Assembly: GCA_947589425.1 (NCBI GenBank)
Contig: CANQAV010000002.1
Coordinates: 1 to 64,000, forward strand
Direction: 5' to 3'
Length of the DNA: 64,000 nt
Origin: Candidatus Gastranaerophilales bacterium
GTDB lineage: Bacteria; Cyanobacteriota; Vampirovibrionia; Gastranaerophilales; Gastranaerophilaceae
The position numbers and the translations under genes are program-made. Positions 7,301 to 16,772 of the stretch are shown here, one piece after another (within the stretch, counting starts at the first letter, position 1; each line of letters begins with the position of its first letter). The notes beneath the pieces were generated by a model. It was not told the origin of the DNA, did not search any database, and worked only from the letters and a program-made list of their open reading frames with translations.

Positions 7301-10164
7301 GTAGGAATTGTATTTCTGTCCTCTTTATCAGAGCCTTGATACAAATTCATTTCGCCCAGCATCCTTATTATGGCATTGGTCAATTCAATCTCTTCATCCG
7401 AAAGATTGTTGATTTTACTTTTATCAAAAGTTATTGATGCAATCCCGAGCGATTCAAAGCCATATTTACTGTTAAACAATGCTCTTAATATTTCATTTTT
7501 TAAATTGTTGATTATACTATTGCGCTCTTCTTGCGACTGTATTTTCGTCTCAAGACCCCTGTAAACTCCGTTATCCCATTTGTATAAAGTATGCCATTGT
7601 TTGTTTTGTTCTATTATATTTTTGGTATATCCGCCCGGATTAATTCCCAATTTTAATAAATTTTCATAAACAACACTGCAAATTTCATTAAATTTATACA
7701 ATCTGACTTTATTTTCGGATATTAAATATTTAGCTTTAGCATCGTTTGCGGATATTCCGTCCCGCAAATAATCATATACCAAAACCCCGTTCTCGCCCAG
7801 AGCATCTCTTAAACCGTTGCACTCTTTTTTCTCTTCCAAAGAAAGGTTTTGAAAATTTTTTAATAATTCAATCAATTTTTCCATATCATTTGAGCGCTGC
7901 TGTATGGATTGATAGGTTATTTGCCGTATGGTATCACGATAATGGTCCATTTCAACGCCGGCAGATAATTTTGCCGCATCTTGTCTGCTGTCCGTGAACA
8001 ATATTAAATTCTTTTTATCCTGTGTTTTTAAAAGAGCATCCGCCAAAATTTGATTTATTTTTTGAAAACCGTACATCATCGGTTTGATTAAAGAATAATT
8101 ATATTGAGTAATTTCTTTTTTACGGCTCCAGTCATCATTGCAATAAGGACATTTAAAAGGTAAAGCCGAGCCTTTATTATCTTTAATTGAAATTGCACTA
8201 TACAGCATAACATTATCGTTATCCCCTCCGATTTCAATTAATCCCTTTATCGGATTATAATTTGCTTTAATCCATTTATAGACATTTTCTCCGTTTGCAT
8301 ATTTGATTTTTTTCCCGCGGTCGTTTTCTTTTTCCGCATCGTCATCAAAAAAAGGCTCTGTATCGGGTTTAAATACTATATAATTCTTTACGGTTTTATC
8401 CGAATTACATAATTCGGGTAATTTTTCCAAATTTGCACTTTCGGGGAACAGATATGCAAAATTTATGCTGTCGTTTTCGTTTTTATAACCGCCCAGAAAT
8501 ATTTCTCCGCAGGTTGGACATATTAATAATTCCAAAACCCTTGAACCGCAATCACAAATTGTTTTCGGCTCCGAATACAGTTTACCGATTTTTCTGTTTT
8601 CGTCGTGTTTGCAATGAGGGCAATCAGGATTGGTACAAGCCCACAGCCCTTTCAAATTTTTAAATATAAAATGCGCACGCATCGGAAATTCTTTTTTGCC
8701 TGTTTCATTTGATAAATTAACGGCGCTCAACAATGCCTTGAAAAAATCTTCGGAATGTCCCGTTTGTTCGCTTAATGCCTTAATTGATTTTGCAACATAA
8801 CGTCCTTCTTTTTCATCATAAAAAAGACTTTTCAAATAGTTTGCCGCATTATATTGTTTTAAAATTTTGTCTGTGTCCTCGGGGGTTTTTGTTCCCGTAA
8901 TATCGGAAAAATTATCAAAATCACCTTTATATTCGCTGTCTTTATTCGGTTTTACCAAATCGCCGTTAATAATTACGAATTTATTGCCGTCAGATACTCC
9001 AAAAAATTCTTTTAGAAAATTTTTACTTTTTTCGTCGTTATCGCCCAAAGAAGCAGAAGATGCCAAAATTTGCAATCTCGAATCGTCGGGAGTGAGACCT
9101 AATCTGTCTAACAAAAGCCTGATTAAATAGGCGATTTCCGTTCCTGATGTCCCTCTGTATGAGTGCAGTTCATCAATTACAAGTTGAAATTTGTGAATGT
9201 ATTCGCCGTTATTGTTTTTTATTTTTAACCAATTTTTTGTTTTTTCAAATATTTCAGACTCAATATTTCTCATTAACATTATATTCAACATTGAGTAGTT
9301 GGTTATTAAAATATCCGGAGGATACTTTTGCATATCCCACCTTGAATACATCTCAGATGTAGTTAAGGAAGGAATAAAATATTTGCCCTCTTTAACAAAA
9401 TTTCCGTTTGAATCAACAAAACCTGAATTTTCATCTTCTTTAATTTTATGCAGCTGTGTTTTTAATTCTTTTATTTTGTCGGCTTTATCGGGATAACCTG
9501 CGCAGGGCGTATCCCCCGTATATCTTCCGAAATAAAATCTGTTTCCTTTGCGTTTTTTATCCATGAAAGCAAGAGCTTCGGGGCTTGTAAATACCTGACG
9601 CAATCTTTTCAATTGGTCATCCACCAGAGCATTTAAAGGATATAAAATCATAGCCCTTATTGCGCTGCGGCTTTCATCCTCGCCTTCTCTTTGGTAGCTT
9701 ACATTATTTATGGTTGTATTTTCCCAGTTGTCGGGAATTAATCCGCTGAATTTTCCCCAGCTTTCTGATTCCTCTATCAAATTTCTGATTATCGGCAATA
9801 AAAATGTTTCGGTTTTGCCCGAGCCCGTTCCTGTTGTTACTATAATGTGTTTGTTTCTGTTTTCTTCTTTAAGCGCATCTGCTTGATGTGTATATAGCCT
9901 GTAGCCTTTGTCTTTTGGAAATAAACCGTCAGGATATTGCAAAAATTCAAGCAAGTCTTTATTTTCTATATCATCCTCGGGCTGCGCTCCGAACTCGTAT
10001 TTTGATATATGTTCAATATAGGGCTGTTGAAACAATGTGTTTGTAATAATTTCATCACGTTCCTGTTTAATGCTCGGATTTTTAATATTATCCCTTGTTT
10101 TAATATAATCCGTATAAGTTTGCTTTAAGTAATCATAAAGCGCAAAGGGTGTATTTTTAGCCAT
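4354..10164 (-). CDS. Very large DEAD/DEAH-type helicase with zinc ribbons and DUF1998/MZB-like C-terminus; DruE/MrfA-like
   Basis: Motif I TTGTGSGKTETFLLPI, motif II VIDELHSYRG, motif VI QQRVGRAGRR, several CxxC pairs, C-terminal CDTSCYMCMQDYANLHYHGLLNWRLG; 1936 aa. Confidence 0.85.
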   Translation of the reverse strand: MAKNTPFALYDYLKQTYTDYIKTRDNIKNPSIKQERDEIITNTLFQQPYIEHISKYEFGAQPEDDIENKDLLEFLQYPDGLFPKDKGYRLYTHQADALKEENRNKHIIVTTGTGSGKTETFLLPIIRNLIEESESWGKFSGLIPDNWENTTINNVSYQREGEDESRSAIRAMILYPLNALVDDQLKRLRQVFTSPEALAFMDKKRKGNRFYFGRYTGDTPCAGYPDKADKIKELKTQLHKIKEDENSGFVDSNGNFVKEGKYFIPSLTTSEMYSRWDMQKYPPDILITNYSMLNIMLMRNIESEIFEKTKNWLKIKNNNGEYIHKFQLVIDELHSYRGTSGTEIAYLIRLLLDRLGLTPDDSRLQILASSASLGDNDEKSKNFLKEFFGVSDGNKFVIINGDLVKPNKDSEYKGDFDNFSDITGTKTPEDTDKILKQYNAANYLKSLFYDEKEGRYVAKSIKALSEQTGHSEDFFKALLSAVNLSNETGKKEFPMRAHFIFKNLKGLWACTNPDCPHCKHDENRKIGKLYSEPKTICDCGSRVLELLICPTCGEIFLGGYKNENDSINFAYLFPESANLEKLPELCNSDKTVKNYIVFKPDTEPFFDDDAEKENDRGKKIKYANGENVYKWIKANYNPIKGLIEIGGDNDNVMLYSAISIKDNKGSALPFKCPYCNDDWSRKKEITQYNYSLIKPMMYGFQKINQILADALLKTQDKKNLILFTDSRQDAAKLSAGVEMDHYRDTIRQITYQSIQQRSNDMEKLIELLKNFQNLSLEEKKECNGLRDALGENGVLVYDYLRDGISANDAKAKYLISENKVRLYKFNEICSVVYENLLKLGINPGGYTKNIIEQNKQWHTLYKWDNGVYRGLETKIQSQEERNSIINNLKNEILRALFNSKYGFESLGIASITFDKSKINNLSDEEIELTNAIIRMLGEMNLYQGSDKEDRNTIPTQIKKYIANVLKLPYKISNKINLPVSAKTDEIFENVLYKYGIVDRSTNKLILDELYVQKSDKNDYYICPSCRKVHINPSMMTCTNSRCGRVLEKKDFNYLNNFKKDDYYFKLAHLNPSKLTCEELTAQTNKSDQKSRQRRFQNIYLHKDSQPDKNEWAIKDSVEILSVTTTMEAGIDIGALESVMMANMPPQRFNYQQRVGRAGRRDNALSVALTICRNRNHDEFYFENPEKITNDPTLPPYLDMRSERIVERFLNKEVLRRAIIDDGYASELESVDNVHGEFGPVDDWYDVVKDIVVKWIENNQSDISNLVDILLKGTALIDKKTKFIEYINHKLISDIDCSIDANENDYESLSELLANTGILPMFGFPTRTRDLMISNAKNTKENINRDLDVAISQFAPSAEIIKDKKIHMSVGIISNKLTQNNIKRYYVCDICKNLTETDDIQDYICPNCGNQNGRIIDTIQPEGFFTMGVFKYPAIDYDGNFDFAPYSQRPQINQKEILSLTKEMNNFRYLENEKLVQIVSINDNLGENYCLKQLNSLYLGDNFWISENSADLYREKIKQNKRFHVETNNDIEPKSVALVSTKMTDVFLAEIKSIPEGINLLLVNGGKENIYAKCAYYSLAYILRDAAAIHLDIDKKEIVAGIKPTKGALAQVFLSDALENGAGYSRWLSKDDNIKIILDSIIKDNNFKKVYLSDAHKNNCDTSCYMCMQDYANLHYHGLLNWRLGYDMVNMMLDELFVPNLHTDYWQGLSLRALKSLEDFIKIVKSNETLIRDDNDLSIRGNEITYKLIHPLEDKPYLDNVCPINILDVLKRPNIVQDNINNANKKISDCAPSKNKLSKTPFKLSITPKANKNLPGGINVIVDTKNNGSLSSSTADAFREYLEDDSVDKDEKALLKQLIEMSSLCDTEKPYMDAMMYIPSQDLKIFVPILWKESGCAFFMKYDSEQYKKIKNLGIAYYCFYSEDQFNPMDLINKIKV

Positions 10165-11071
10165 TTATTATCTCCAGCAGCAAACCTGTTTTTTCGCTTA
10201 CCAATTTTGCTATATCTAAACTAATATTATCATAAATGTATTTTGCATATGGATAACTTGATTTTCTGTTAAGTCCGCTTGATAAAGTTAATGCTCTGTC
10301 AATTAATTCGGGTAAATTTACAATATTAACCTGCAATTTATCATTTTGATATTTTAAAAGTTTTAAGGCGGATTTAGAATATGTTATACATTCCCCGTAA
10401 TTTTTATCAATTTTATAAAAATCGTCGCCTAAGAATAAAAAATGTTCGCTTTTGTTGAAAAATTGGCGTTGATACAAATTATAGTCTTTAGTTATCCTGT
10501 TTTTTACCAATCTTTTTTTCCCTTGGAAAACATCATAGGAAAAAACATTCAAAGCCGTTATATCCACAGAAAATTTTTCTTTTTTGATATCGTTTAATAT
10601 TGTATCAATATCAGGCAGGCTTTTTAGTAAACGATAGCTGAAATTTTTTGTAACGTATAAATTTAGCGAGCTTTTTTCTAAAAAAGAATTAAGTTTCTCC
10701 TCATTGCCAAAATAAATGAAAATTGCATCGGGTGCATTTTCCTGAGCTTTTACTTTTACAAATATATCATTTTGTTCGCATTCTTTCTTAAGATTTTCCA
10801 CCAGCCGGGCAGTTCTGAAACCGCACAGCACACCTTTAAAAGAATTGTTAATTAAGGCAATTCCCGAAGGAGCAACTGAATAAATTTGCTCATCATCTTT
10901 AAACAAAAATTCAACATGTCCCAGAGAAGATAACATCCTTCTGATTTCATTGTTGCTTATCTCGGAAGAATCGTCATAATTCAGGTTTTGAACAATGGTT
11001 TTGAACTCCTGCCATTTTCCCGAGCCTTTTGCGCTTATGTATTCCAGTAAAATATTGTAATCGTAATTCAA
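10157..11071 (-). CDS. Uncharacterised protein, probable N-terminal winged-helix; operon member
   Basis: Overlaps the helicase ORF by 8 bp; LSSLGHVEFLFKDDEQIYSVAPSG resembles a winged-helix wing. Confidence 0.6.
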   Translation of the reverse strand: MNYDYNILLEYISAKGSGKWQEFKTIVQNLNYDDSSEISNNEIRRMLSSLGHVEFLFKDDEQIYSVAPSGIALINNSFKGVLCGFRTARLVENLKKECEQNDIFVKVKAQENAPDAIFIYFGNEEKLNSFLEKSSLNLYVTKNFSYRLLKSLPDIDTILNDIKKEKFSVDITALNVFSYDVFQGKKRLVKNRITKDYNLYQRQFFNKSEHFLFLGDDFYKIDKNYGECITYSKSALKLLKYQNDKLQVNIVNLPELIDRALTLSSGLNRKSSYPYAKYIYDNISLDIAKLVSEKTGLLLEIING

Positions 11072-11082
11072 TGCGAAAACTC

Positions 11083-12963
11083 CTATATCACATATTTTTC
11101 CAATATTTTTGGAATACTAAAACTATTGTCATCATTGGTTTTTAACATAATATATTTTAAATTCGGCAAACTCTCTATTTTGGCGAAATCTCCGCCGTCT
11201 TTACATTCGAGAGGATGAATTAATCTGAAACAGCCTTCTGCGCTAAAAGCTTCTATAAAAGGCTGTATGTATATTTCGGGCAATATTTTGTTAAAATTTC
11301 TAAATACAATCAAACCAAACGGCAAGTCGGGAGTGTGTTTAACAAAATTGTAATAATCGGAAACCATTGTCTTTGCAGGATGAAATATGCCGTTTTCATA
11401 TTTCCCGAACCAATCTTCATGGCTGTGCCAATAAGGCTCTACGATTACATCGCATATCGGAATGTTAACATTGGAAAAATCAAAGGATTCTCTGAATTTA
11501 TCCTCGCTCATTATTACAAATTCGGAAGATATAAATTTTCTTACAAAACCGGTGTCAGAGCCGGCAAAAAGATTTGCAACATCAGCATCTTTTAATTTTA
11601 AATCATATTTAAAATATTTGCTGACATTTACCTGAGCTTCATTTTCCGCTTGATTTTGGATTGACGTTTGTCCTTCTGATATAATATTATTTTTTTCGCT
11701 TCTTAGTTTGTTTATAAGAATCTGCGAATTTTTAATTTCCTGCTGCAATTTACGAAGTTCAAACTGCTTTTCAATCATCTCGTTATCATAGTAATCATAT
11801 CCTTCGTTTATCACTTCTTCTTTTAAATTAAGATGTTTGATAACAAGTTTGGATGCAGTCGAATTATTTAATATAAGGCTTAAGAGTATTTGTTGAAGTT
11901 TTTTATCTTCCTGAATTTTTTTATCCAGTTCCTGCATTCTAAAATTGGCTAATTTATCAAATTTTTGCTTTAGTTCAATATATTCTTTGGAATTTTTTAT
12001 ATCAACACCTGAAGAAGAAGTTTGAGATTGATTTTTCAAATCTTCAATTTCATTATTTTTAATTGCAATAATATTATTTAATTCTTCTATTTTTCCTTCC
12101 AGAGATTCTTTCATCTTTAGGGGATTTGAAATATTATCAATTTCTTTTTTTTCTTTTTGCAATTGTAAATTTGTATTTTTTAATTCTTCGTTTTCTTTAT
12201 AGATTTCATTTATTCTCTTTGTTTGACTATCAACCTTGCCGATAAGTTCTTCGTTTTGTTTTTTTAAGATTTCATTTTCTTCCAAAAGATGCGTTTTATC
12301 GCTGTTAAGTTTTGTATTGGCATTTTTTAAATCGTTTATGGTACGGCTTGATTCCAGATTTGATTTTTTTAATTTTTCAATTCTTTCGCTTCCCGCAAAT
12401 TCAATTTGCTGTTCTCTTCTAAATCTGTCAATATAGTCAATATATTGATATCTCAACCTTGATATTTTTAATTCAATTTTTTCATCAATATTAATGAAGG
12501 GGCTGAATTTGTAAAATTTTTCCACTACCTCTTTGGGATATTTTTCTTGTTTACAGCCTTCAATAATTTTATCAATGAAATCGTCCGAAACTAATTCAGA
12601 TTTTGAAAAAGATTCCGCCTCTGCTCCAAATTGACTTTCTACCCATATTATATAGATACTTAGATATATTTTAGTTGCTAAATCTTGAAGGTGGCTATCA
12701 AGATTAGTGTTTGTTTTATTTGATGTTAAATTGTTACTTTTAAAAAAGGTTAAAAAATTATATCTGGTTTTAAGTCCGTACTTTTCAGCATTACTCTTTA
12801 TATTTTTAACGCTTTTGGGCACAAAAAAATCTAAAAATTGGTTCAGGGCAGCCCTGTATTCTTTTCCCCGAATTTCGTCAATAAAGGATAACAGGTCGCC
12901 GTCCCTGTATGTTCGGATGAGTTTTATTTTTTCTTCTTTTATTTCGGATATAGAATTATCCAT
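11083..12963 (-). CDS. Uncharacterised coiled-coil protein with globular N- and C-termini; operon member
   Basis: Long Lys/Glu/Leu-rich coiled coil at about aa 180-440; 11-bp gap to next gene. Confidence 0.7.
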   Translation of the reverse strand: MDNSISEIKEEKIKLIRTYRDGDLLSFIDEIRGKEYRAALNQFLDFFVPKSVKNIKSNAEKYGLKTRYNFLTFFKSNNLTSNKTNTNLDSHLQDLATKIYLSIYIIWVESQFGAEAESFSKSELVSDDFIDKIIEGCKQEKYPKEVVEKFYKFSPFINIDEKIELKISRLRYQYIDYIDRFRREQQIEFAGSERIEKLKKSNLESSRTINDLKNANTKLNSDKTHLLEENEILKKQNEELIGKVDSQTKRINEIYKENEELKNTNLQLQKEKKEIDNISNPLKMKESLEGKIEELNNIIAIKNNEIEDLKNQSQTSSSGVDIKNSKEYIELKQKFDKLANFRMQELDKKIQEDKKLQQILLSLILNNSTASKLVIKHLNLKEEVINEGYDYYDNEMIEKQFELRKLQQEIKNSQILINKLRSEKNNIISEGQTSIQNQAENEAQVNVSKYFKYDLKLKDADVANLFAGSDTGFVRKFISSEFVIMSEDKFRESFDFSNVNIPICDVIVEPYWHSHEDWFGKYENGIFHPAKTMVSDYYNFVKHTPDLPFGLIVFRNFNKILPEIYIQPFIEAFSAEGCFRLIHPLECKDGGDFAKIESLPNLKYIMLKTNDDNSFSIPKILEKYVI

Positions 12964-12964
12964 T

Positions 12965-14845
12965 TCACGCTTCCTTTAATTTACTTAAATATTGATATAT
13001 GTAATTGTCTATATATAAATTGTTGTTTATATATTCTCTTAACTGTTCATTATCGGATGCAAGCAGAAATAGTTCTTTTTGCATATCTTTTGGCATTATA
13101 AATTGTCCGGTGTTTTTGTGTTGTTCTAAAATTTTAAGTATGTAAGGTAATTTTTTAAGATTATCGGAAAAACTTTCTTCAATGTTATTAAAATATGCTC
13201 CCGTAACCGTTTTCTTATCGTCTGCCCAATAATTGATTTTTTCTATATTTTTATCAATAACATTAAATATAAAATTCAAATGTGCTGTTTGCTTTGGCAT
13301 GTTTGAAATTGGCACTATTTCATATTGTTTTTGATAAAGCGAATTTTCTAATTTTATATGGTGTTGTCCGCATTCGTTGTGCTGTTTGGTTATGTCGAAT
13401 GTTTTTTTATAAACATCTTTTCCATACTCGGTTTTTGGCTCAATATAATATGTTTGCCCGTCTATATCAACATTCTTTATATTTTCAACCGTTATTAAAG
13501 GCTCTGCTCCTTTTATATACGAATTAGCACTCTTGTAAAGCGAATTTAAGCCCTTTCTAAATGTTATTTTATCCTTGTTGTCCATAAAGACAAATTCATT
13601 GTTATAATTCTGCGCAATTGCTCCGTGCAGCAAATACAAACGGTCGTTAATTTGATTTGAATTTTCTTCATCATAATCTGATATGACTTTTTGTATGGAA
13701 TCTATGTTATATTCATCGTTAAAAAATTCAACGGGAGCTAATACAGAAAACGTATCTCCCACTTTAACCTTATTGTTTCCGAATACTTCAGTGTATAAAC
13801 CGGAGATAAAATCTTTTTTAAACAATATATATTTTGAAGATGGTCTTGCTATTTTAAGCCCGCTATTTTCAATTTTATAGGTTTGTTCACGTATTGTTAT
13901 TTCTTCTGAGGGCAGTCTTGTTCTGGGGTTGTTTGAAGTTAATTTAAAATTTTTAAAACATATATCAAGATTATCTGTTTTATTGGTGGTAATAAAAAAT
14001 TGAACGTCCTTGTTTGCATCTATTTTATATTGATAGATTAGAGGAAGAACGGAATGTCTTTTTGTCTTTTTTATTGTGTCATATTCATAAACCGTACCGT
14101 CCCAGGCTTCGGCAATAGACTTAATTCGCTCGAATAAACATTGTTTATATTCGTCATTATCCCTTATTTTTTTAAAGACATTGCTGTAATTATCTCCTTG
14201 TACAACATAATTTATGTCAAATTCGGGAAATTTACGAAGCTCAAAAAATTTTTGAGTGAGTATACACTTGTCTTTCGCCGAAATCATTGATTGAAATATC
14301 GGCAATCCCACAAAATCTCTTTTATCTTTTCTGTTCCATAAGCTCGGAAAATCAAATTCGATATTGTGCTGTTTATTAATTTGTTTTTTGAAATCTTCAA
14401 AAATTGAAAATAAAAAATCATAACATGAAGTTTTTTTCGTGTCGTCATAAGGTTGATAATATTTTTCGGCAACTTCGTTGAACAAAGGCCAATAAGCGCT
14501 TGTTCGATATTCGGGATTTTCACCCATTTTGCTTGCAATGTAGATAAAAAATGCAATTATGGCTGTTTGATAGGGAATTTTATTGTCATATCCGCCGTAA
14601 TATTTCTTTTTTGTCGATATCTTATAATATCCGCTTGAACTTTTATTTAAAATTTCCGATAAAACACATTTACAAAATTCTTCCTCGGCATTGTTTTGAA
14701 TGTTTAATTTACTTCCGGCAGAATTTATAAAATCGCTGTCTACACAAAAGAACATCATCCCCTGCGTTGAGATTTCATTTAAAAAATTTTTATAAATTTC
14801 AATATTCCAATCCCAATATGATGTCATAAACCAATAGTGCCCCAT
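12965..14845 (-). CDS. Uncharacterised 626-aa protein, first gene of the defence-like operon
   Basis: Long ORF ending 1 bp before the next start; alternative start at 14827 (MTSYWDW). Confidence 0.7.
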   Translation of the reverse strand: MGHYWFMTSYWDWNIEIYKNFLNEISTQGMMFFCVDSDFINSAGSKLNIQNNAEEEFCKCVLSEILNKSSSGYYKISTKKKYYGGYDNKIPYQTAIIAFFIYIASKMGENPEYRTSAYWPLFNEVAEKYYQPYDDTKKTSCYDFLFSIFEDFKKQINKQHNIEFDFPSLWNRKDKRDFVGLPIFQSMISAKDKCILTQKFFELRKFPEFDINYVVQGDNYSNVFKKIRDNDEYKQCLFERIKSIAEAWDGTVYEYDTIKKTKRHSVLPLIYQYKIDANKDVQFFITTNKTDNLDICFKNFKLTSNNPRTRLPSEEITIREQTYKIENSGLKIARPSSKYILFKKDFISGLYTEVFGNNKVKVGDTFSVLAPVEFFNDEYNIDSIQKVISDYDEENSNQINDRLYLLHGAIAQNYNNEFVFMDNKDKITFRKGLNSLYKSANSYIKGAEPLITVENIKNVDIDGQTYYIEPKTEYGKDVYKKTFDITKQHNECGQHHIKLENSLYQKQYEIVPISNMPKQTAHLNFIFNVIDKNIEKINYWADDKKTVTGAYFNNIEESFSDNLKKLPYILKILEQHKNTGQFIMPKDMQKELFLLASDNEQLREYINNNLYIDNYIYQYLSKLKEA

Positions 14846-14971
14846 AAAAATTGTACAACATTTTTTGATTTATTCAAAATAATGTAAATATATCGGGATT
14901 AAACAATGAAAAAGATAGTGCTTGGCATACAAACATGATTTTTTATGGTAACATTAAGACGGGAGTAAAGC

Positions 14972-16669
14972 ATGCCTGAAATTAAAAATGACAGCATAAG
15001 CATATATGATGCCCTGGAAAATATAAAAAGCGGGAAGTATGTAATGCCTGCATTCCAAAGACAATATGTATGGAGCATGGGGCAAATTGAAAAATTGTGG
15101 GATTCAATACTTTTGGATTACCCTTTGGCAACATTTTTATTTTGGCATTTAGATGATGATAATACCGGTTGGGATACAAATTTTTGTAATTTTTTACAAG
15201 AAGCTACATTTGACAGCAGAAAAAATCCCGCCACAAAAAATTATGACCTTTCCGGAATAAATATTAAAATAACCGACACTGCCGTTTTAGACGGGCAGCA
15301 GCGTTTGACTTCATTGTTTTTGTCTTTAATCGGAGATACCTATATCAAAGAAAAAGGTGCCCGAAAAAGCAGAGGATCTATTGTATCAAAATTACTCATT
15401 GAACTTAATAAAAACAGATTAACCATTGATGAAGAAGAATATAACGGTAAAAAATTTGATGTAAAATTCAGTGAAAAAATAGGCAAAATAAGCCCCACTC
15501 AATTTGAAATAAAAAAGATAACGAATGAAAAATTTAAAAATAAAGATACAAGAGGAAAAGCAATAGAAGAAGCAATAATAAATGTACCGCTCGACAGCAA
15601 AGACTATGCAAAGGATATCCTGACAAAATTATGCGGCAAAGTATATGATGAAAAATTAATTCACTATACCGAAATAAAAAACATGAAACAAGATGATGCG
15701 CTTGAAATGTTTGTACGATTTAATAGCGGCGGCAAGGCTCTTAGTAAATCGGAAATCACAATGTCAATACTGGAAGCATATTGGCCGGGCTCCAAAACCA
15801 AATTCGGAGAAATATTCAAAGATTCCTATGCTGAGTTTAATACGGATTTTATAATAAGAACTGCCTTAATGTTATATGGAGATGTTGTAAAATCAAATAT
15901 AAATAACAAAATTGCGCAAGAGTTAAAAAACAATTGGGAAGAATTCAAAAAAGCATTAAAAAATCTTGATTGCTTATTAAAAGATATGGGGATTGATACG
16001 AAAAGATTTAAAAACAGCTGGAACGTACTTTTACCTATCATATACTGCATTTACTATAATCCTTTCTATATGGACGATAAATCGGCAATAAAAATATATT
16101 TAGTAAGAGCAATATTATTCACATATTTCCAATCCGGCACAACAGCCAAATTACAACGATTAAAAAGCAGCATCAATGAATATGACGGTAAAATCACTGT
16201 TGAAATGCTTGATCAAATTACGGATTTACAGGTTACCGACGGCAAAACGGATGATATATTAGATTCCGAAAAAGGAAGCAAAGTAGCCTCAGAGGCATTA
16301 TATTTTTTAAGCAATGCGTGGTTAAAAAATTGCAAATATGAACAAGACCATTTACATCCCTTTTCCCGTTTTGACAAAAGCAAGCCGATTAACATGGAAA
16401 TGGGAAATTGGTATCTGGCAAGAAGAAACAGAAATCGTTTAGCAAATTTATATTTATTGGAAGGAAGAAGCAACGGCGAAAAAAATGACATGAGCCTTGA
16501 AGATTATTGCAGCGATATGAACGATGAACAAAGAAAAACTTTTTATGAACAAGCCTTTATCCCGCAAAACATACCGTTGGCAATAGAATATTTCAATGAA
16601 TTTTATAATGCAAGAAGAAAATTATTAAAAGAGAAATTAAAAGAATTATTAACTTTAAAAAATAACTGA
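14972..16669 (+). CDS. DUF262 / GmrSD-like protein with C-terminal HNH-like (DUF1524-type) region
   Basis: N-term KYVMPAFQRQYVWSMGQIEKLWDSILLDYPLATFLFW; TAVLDGQQRLTSLF; C-term EQDHLHPFSRF...NRNRLANLYLLEG. Confidence 0.87.
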   Translation: MPEIKNDSISIYDALENIKSGKYVMPAFQRQYVWSMGQIEKLWDSILLDYPLATFLFWHLDDDNTGWDTNFCNFLQEATFDSRKNPATKNYDLSGINIKITDTAVLDGQQRLTSLFLSLIGDTYIKEKGARKSRGSIVSKLLIELNKNRLTIDEEEYNGKKFDVKFSEKIGKISPTQFEIKKITNEKFKNKDTRGKAIEEAIINVPLDSKDYAKDILTKLCGKVYDEKLIHYTEIKNMKQDDALEMFVRFNSGGKALSKSEITMSILEAYWPGSKTKFGEIFKDSYAEFNTDFIIRTALMLYGDVVKSNINNKIAQELKNNWEEFKKALKNLDCLLKDMGIDTKRFKNSWNVLLPIIYCIYYNPFYMDDKSAIKIYLVRAILFTYFQSGTTAKLQRLKSSINEYDGKITVEMLDQITDLQVTDGKTDDILDSEKGSKVASEALYFLSNAWLKNCKYEQDHLHPFSRFDKSKPINMEMGNWYLARRNRNRLANLYLLEGRSNGEKNDMSLEDYCSDMNDEQRKTFYEQAFIPQNIPLAIEYFNEFYNARRKLLKEKLKELLTLKNN

Positions 16670-16724
16670 TTTTGTTTAAATTTTGATATTTAATCTGCCT
16701 TTATTTTACTATGTCCTTTTTTGA

Positions 16725-16752
16725 CATACTTACCCTTTAAAATGTAAGTATG
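16725..16752. promoter_or_regulatory. Inverted repeat CATACTTAC-N10-GTAAGTATG, possible operator overlapping TTGACA
   Basis: Perfect 9-bp arms upstream of the AAA+ gene. Confidence 0.5.
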
Positions 16753-16772
16753 AAAACTAAAAGGGGAAAATA

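Noticed and set aside
8867-9130. Plus-strand ORFs inside the large helicase gene (several between 4445 and 9496)
   Set aside because: Fully antisense to a strongly supported 1936-aa coding frame.
2646-14845. DISARM or BREX assignment of the operon
   Set aside because: No methyltransferase, PLD, SNF2, PglZ or BrxC-like protein seen; DruE-like helicase is the closer parallel.
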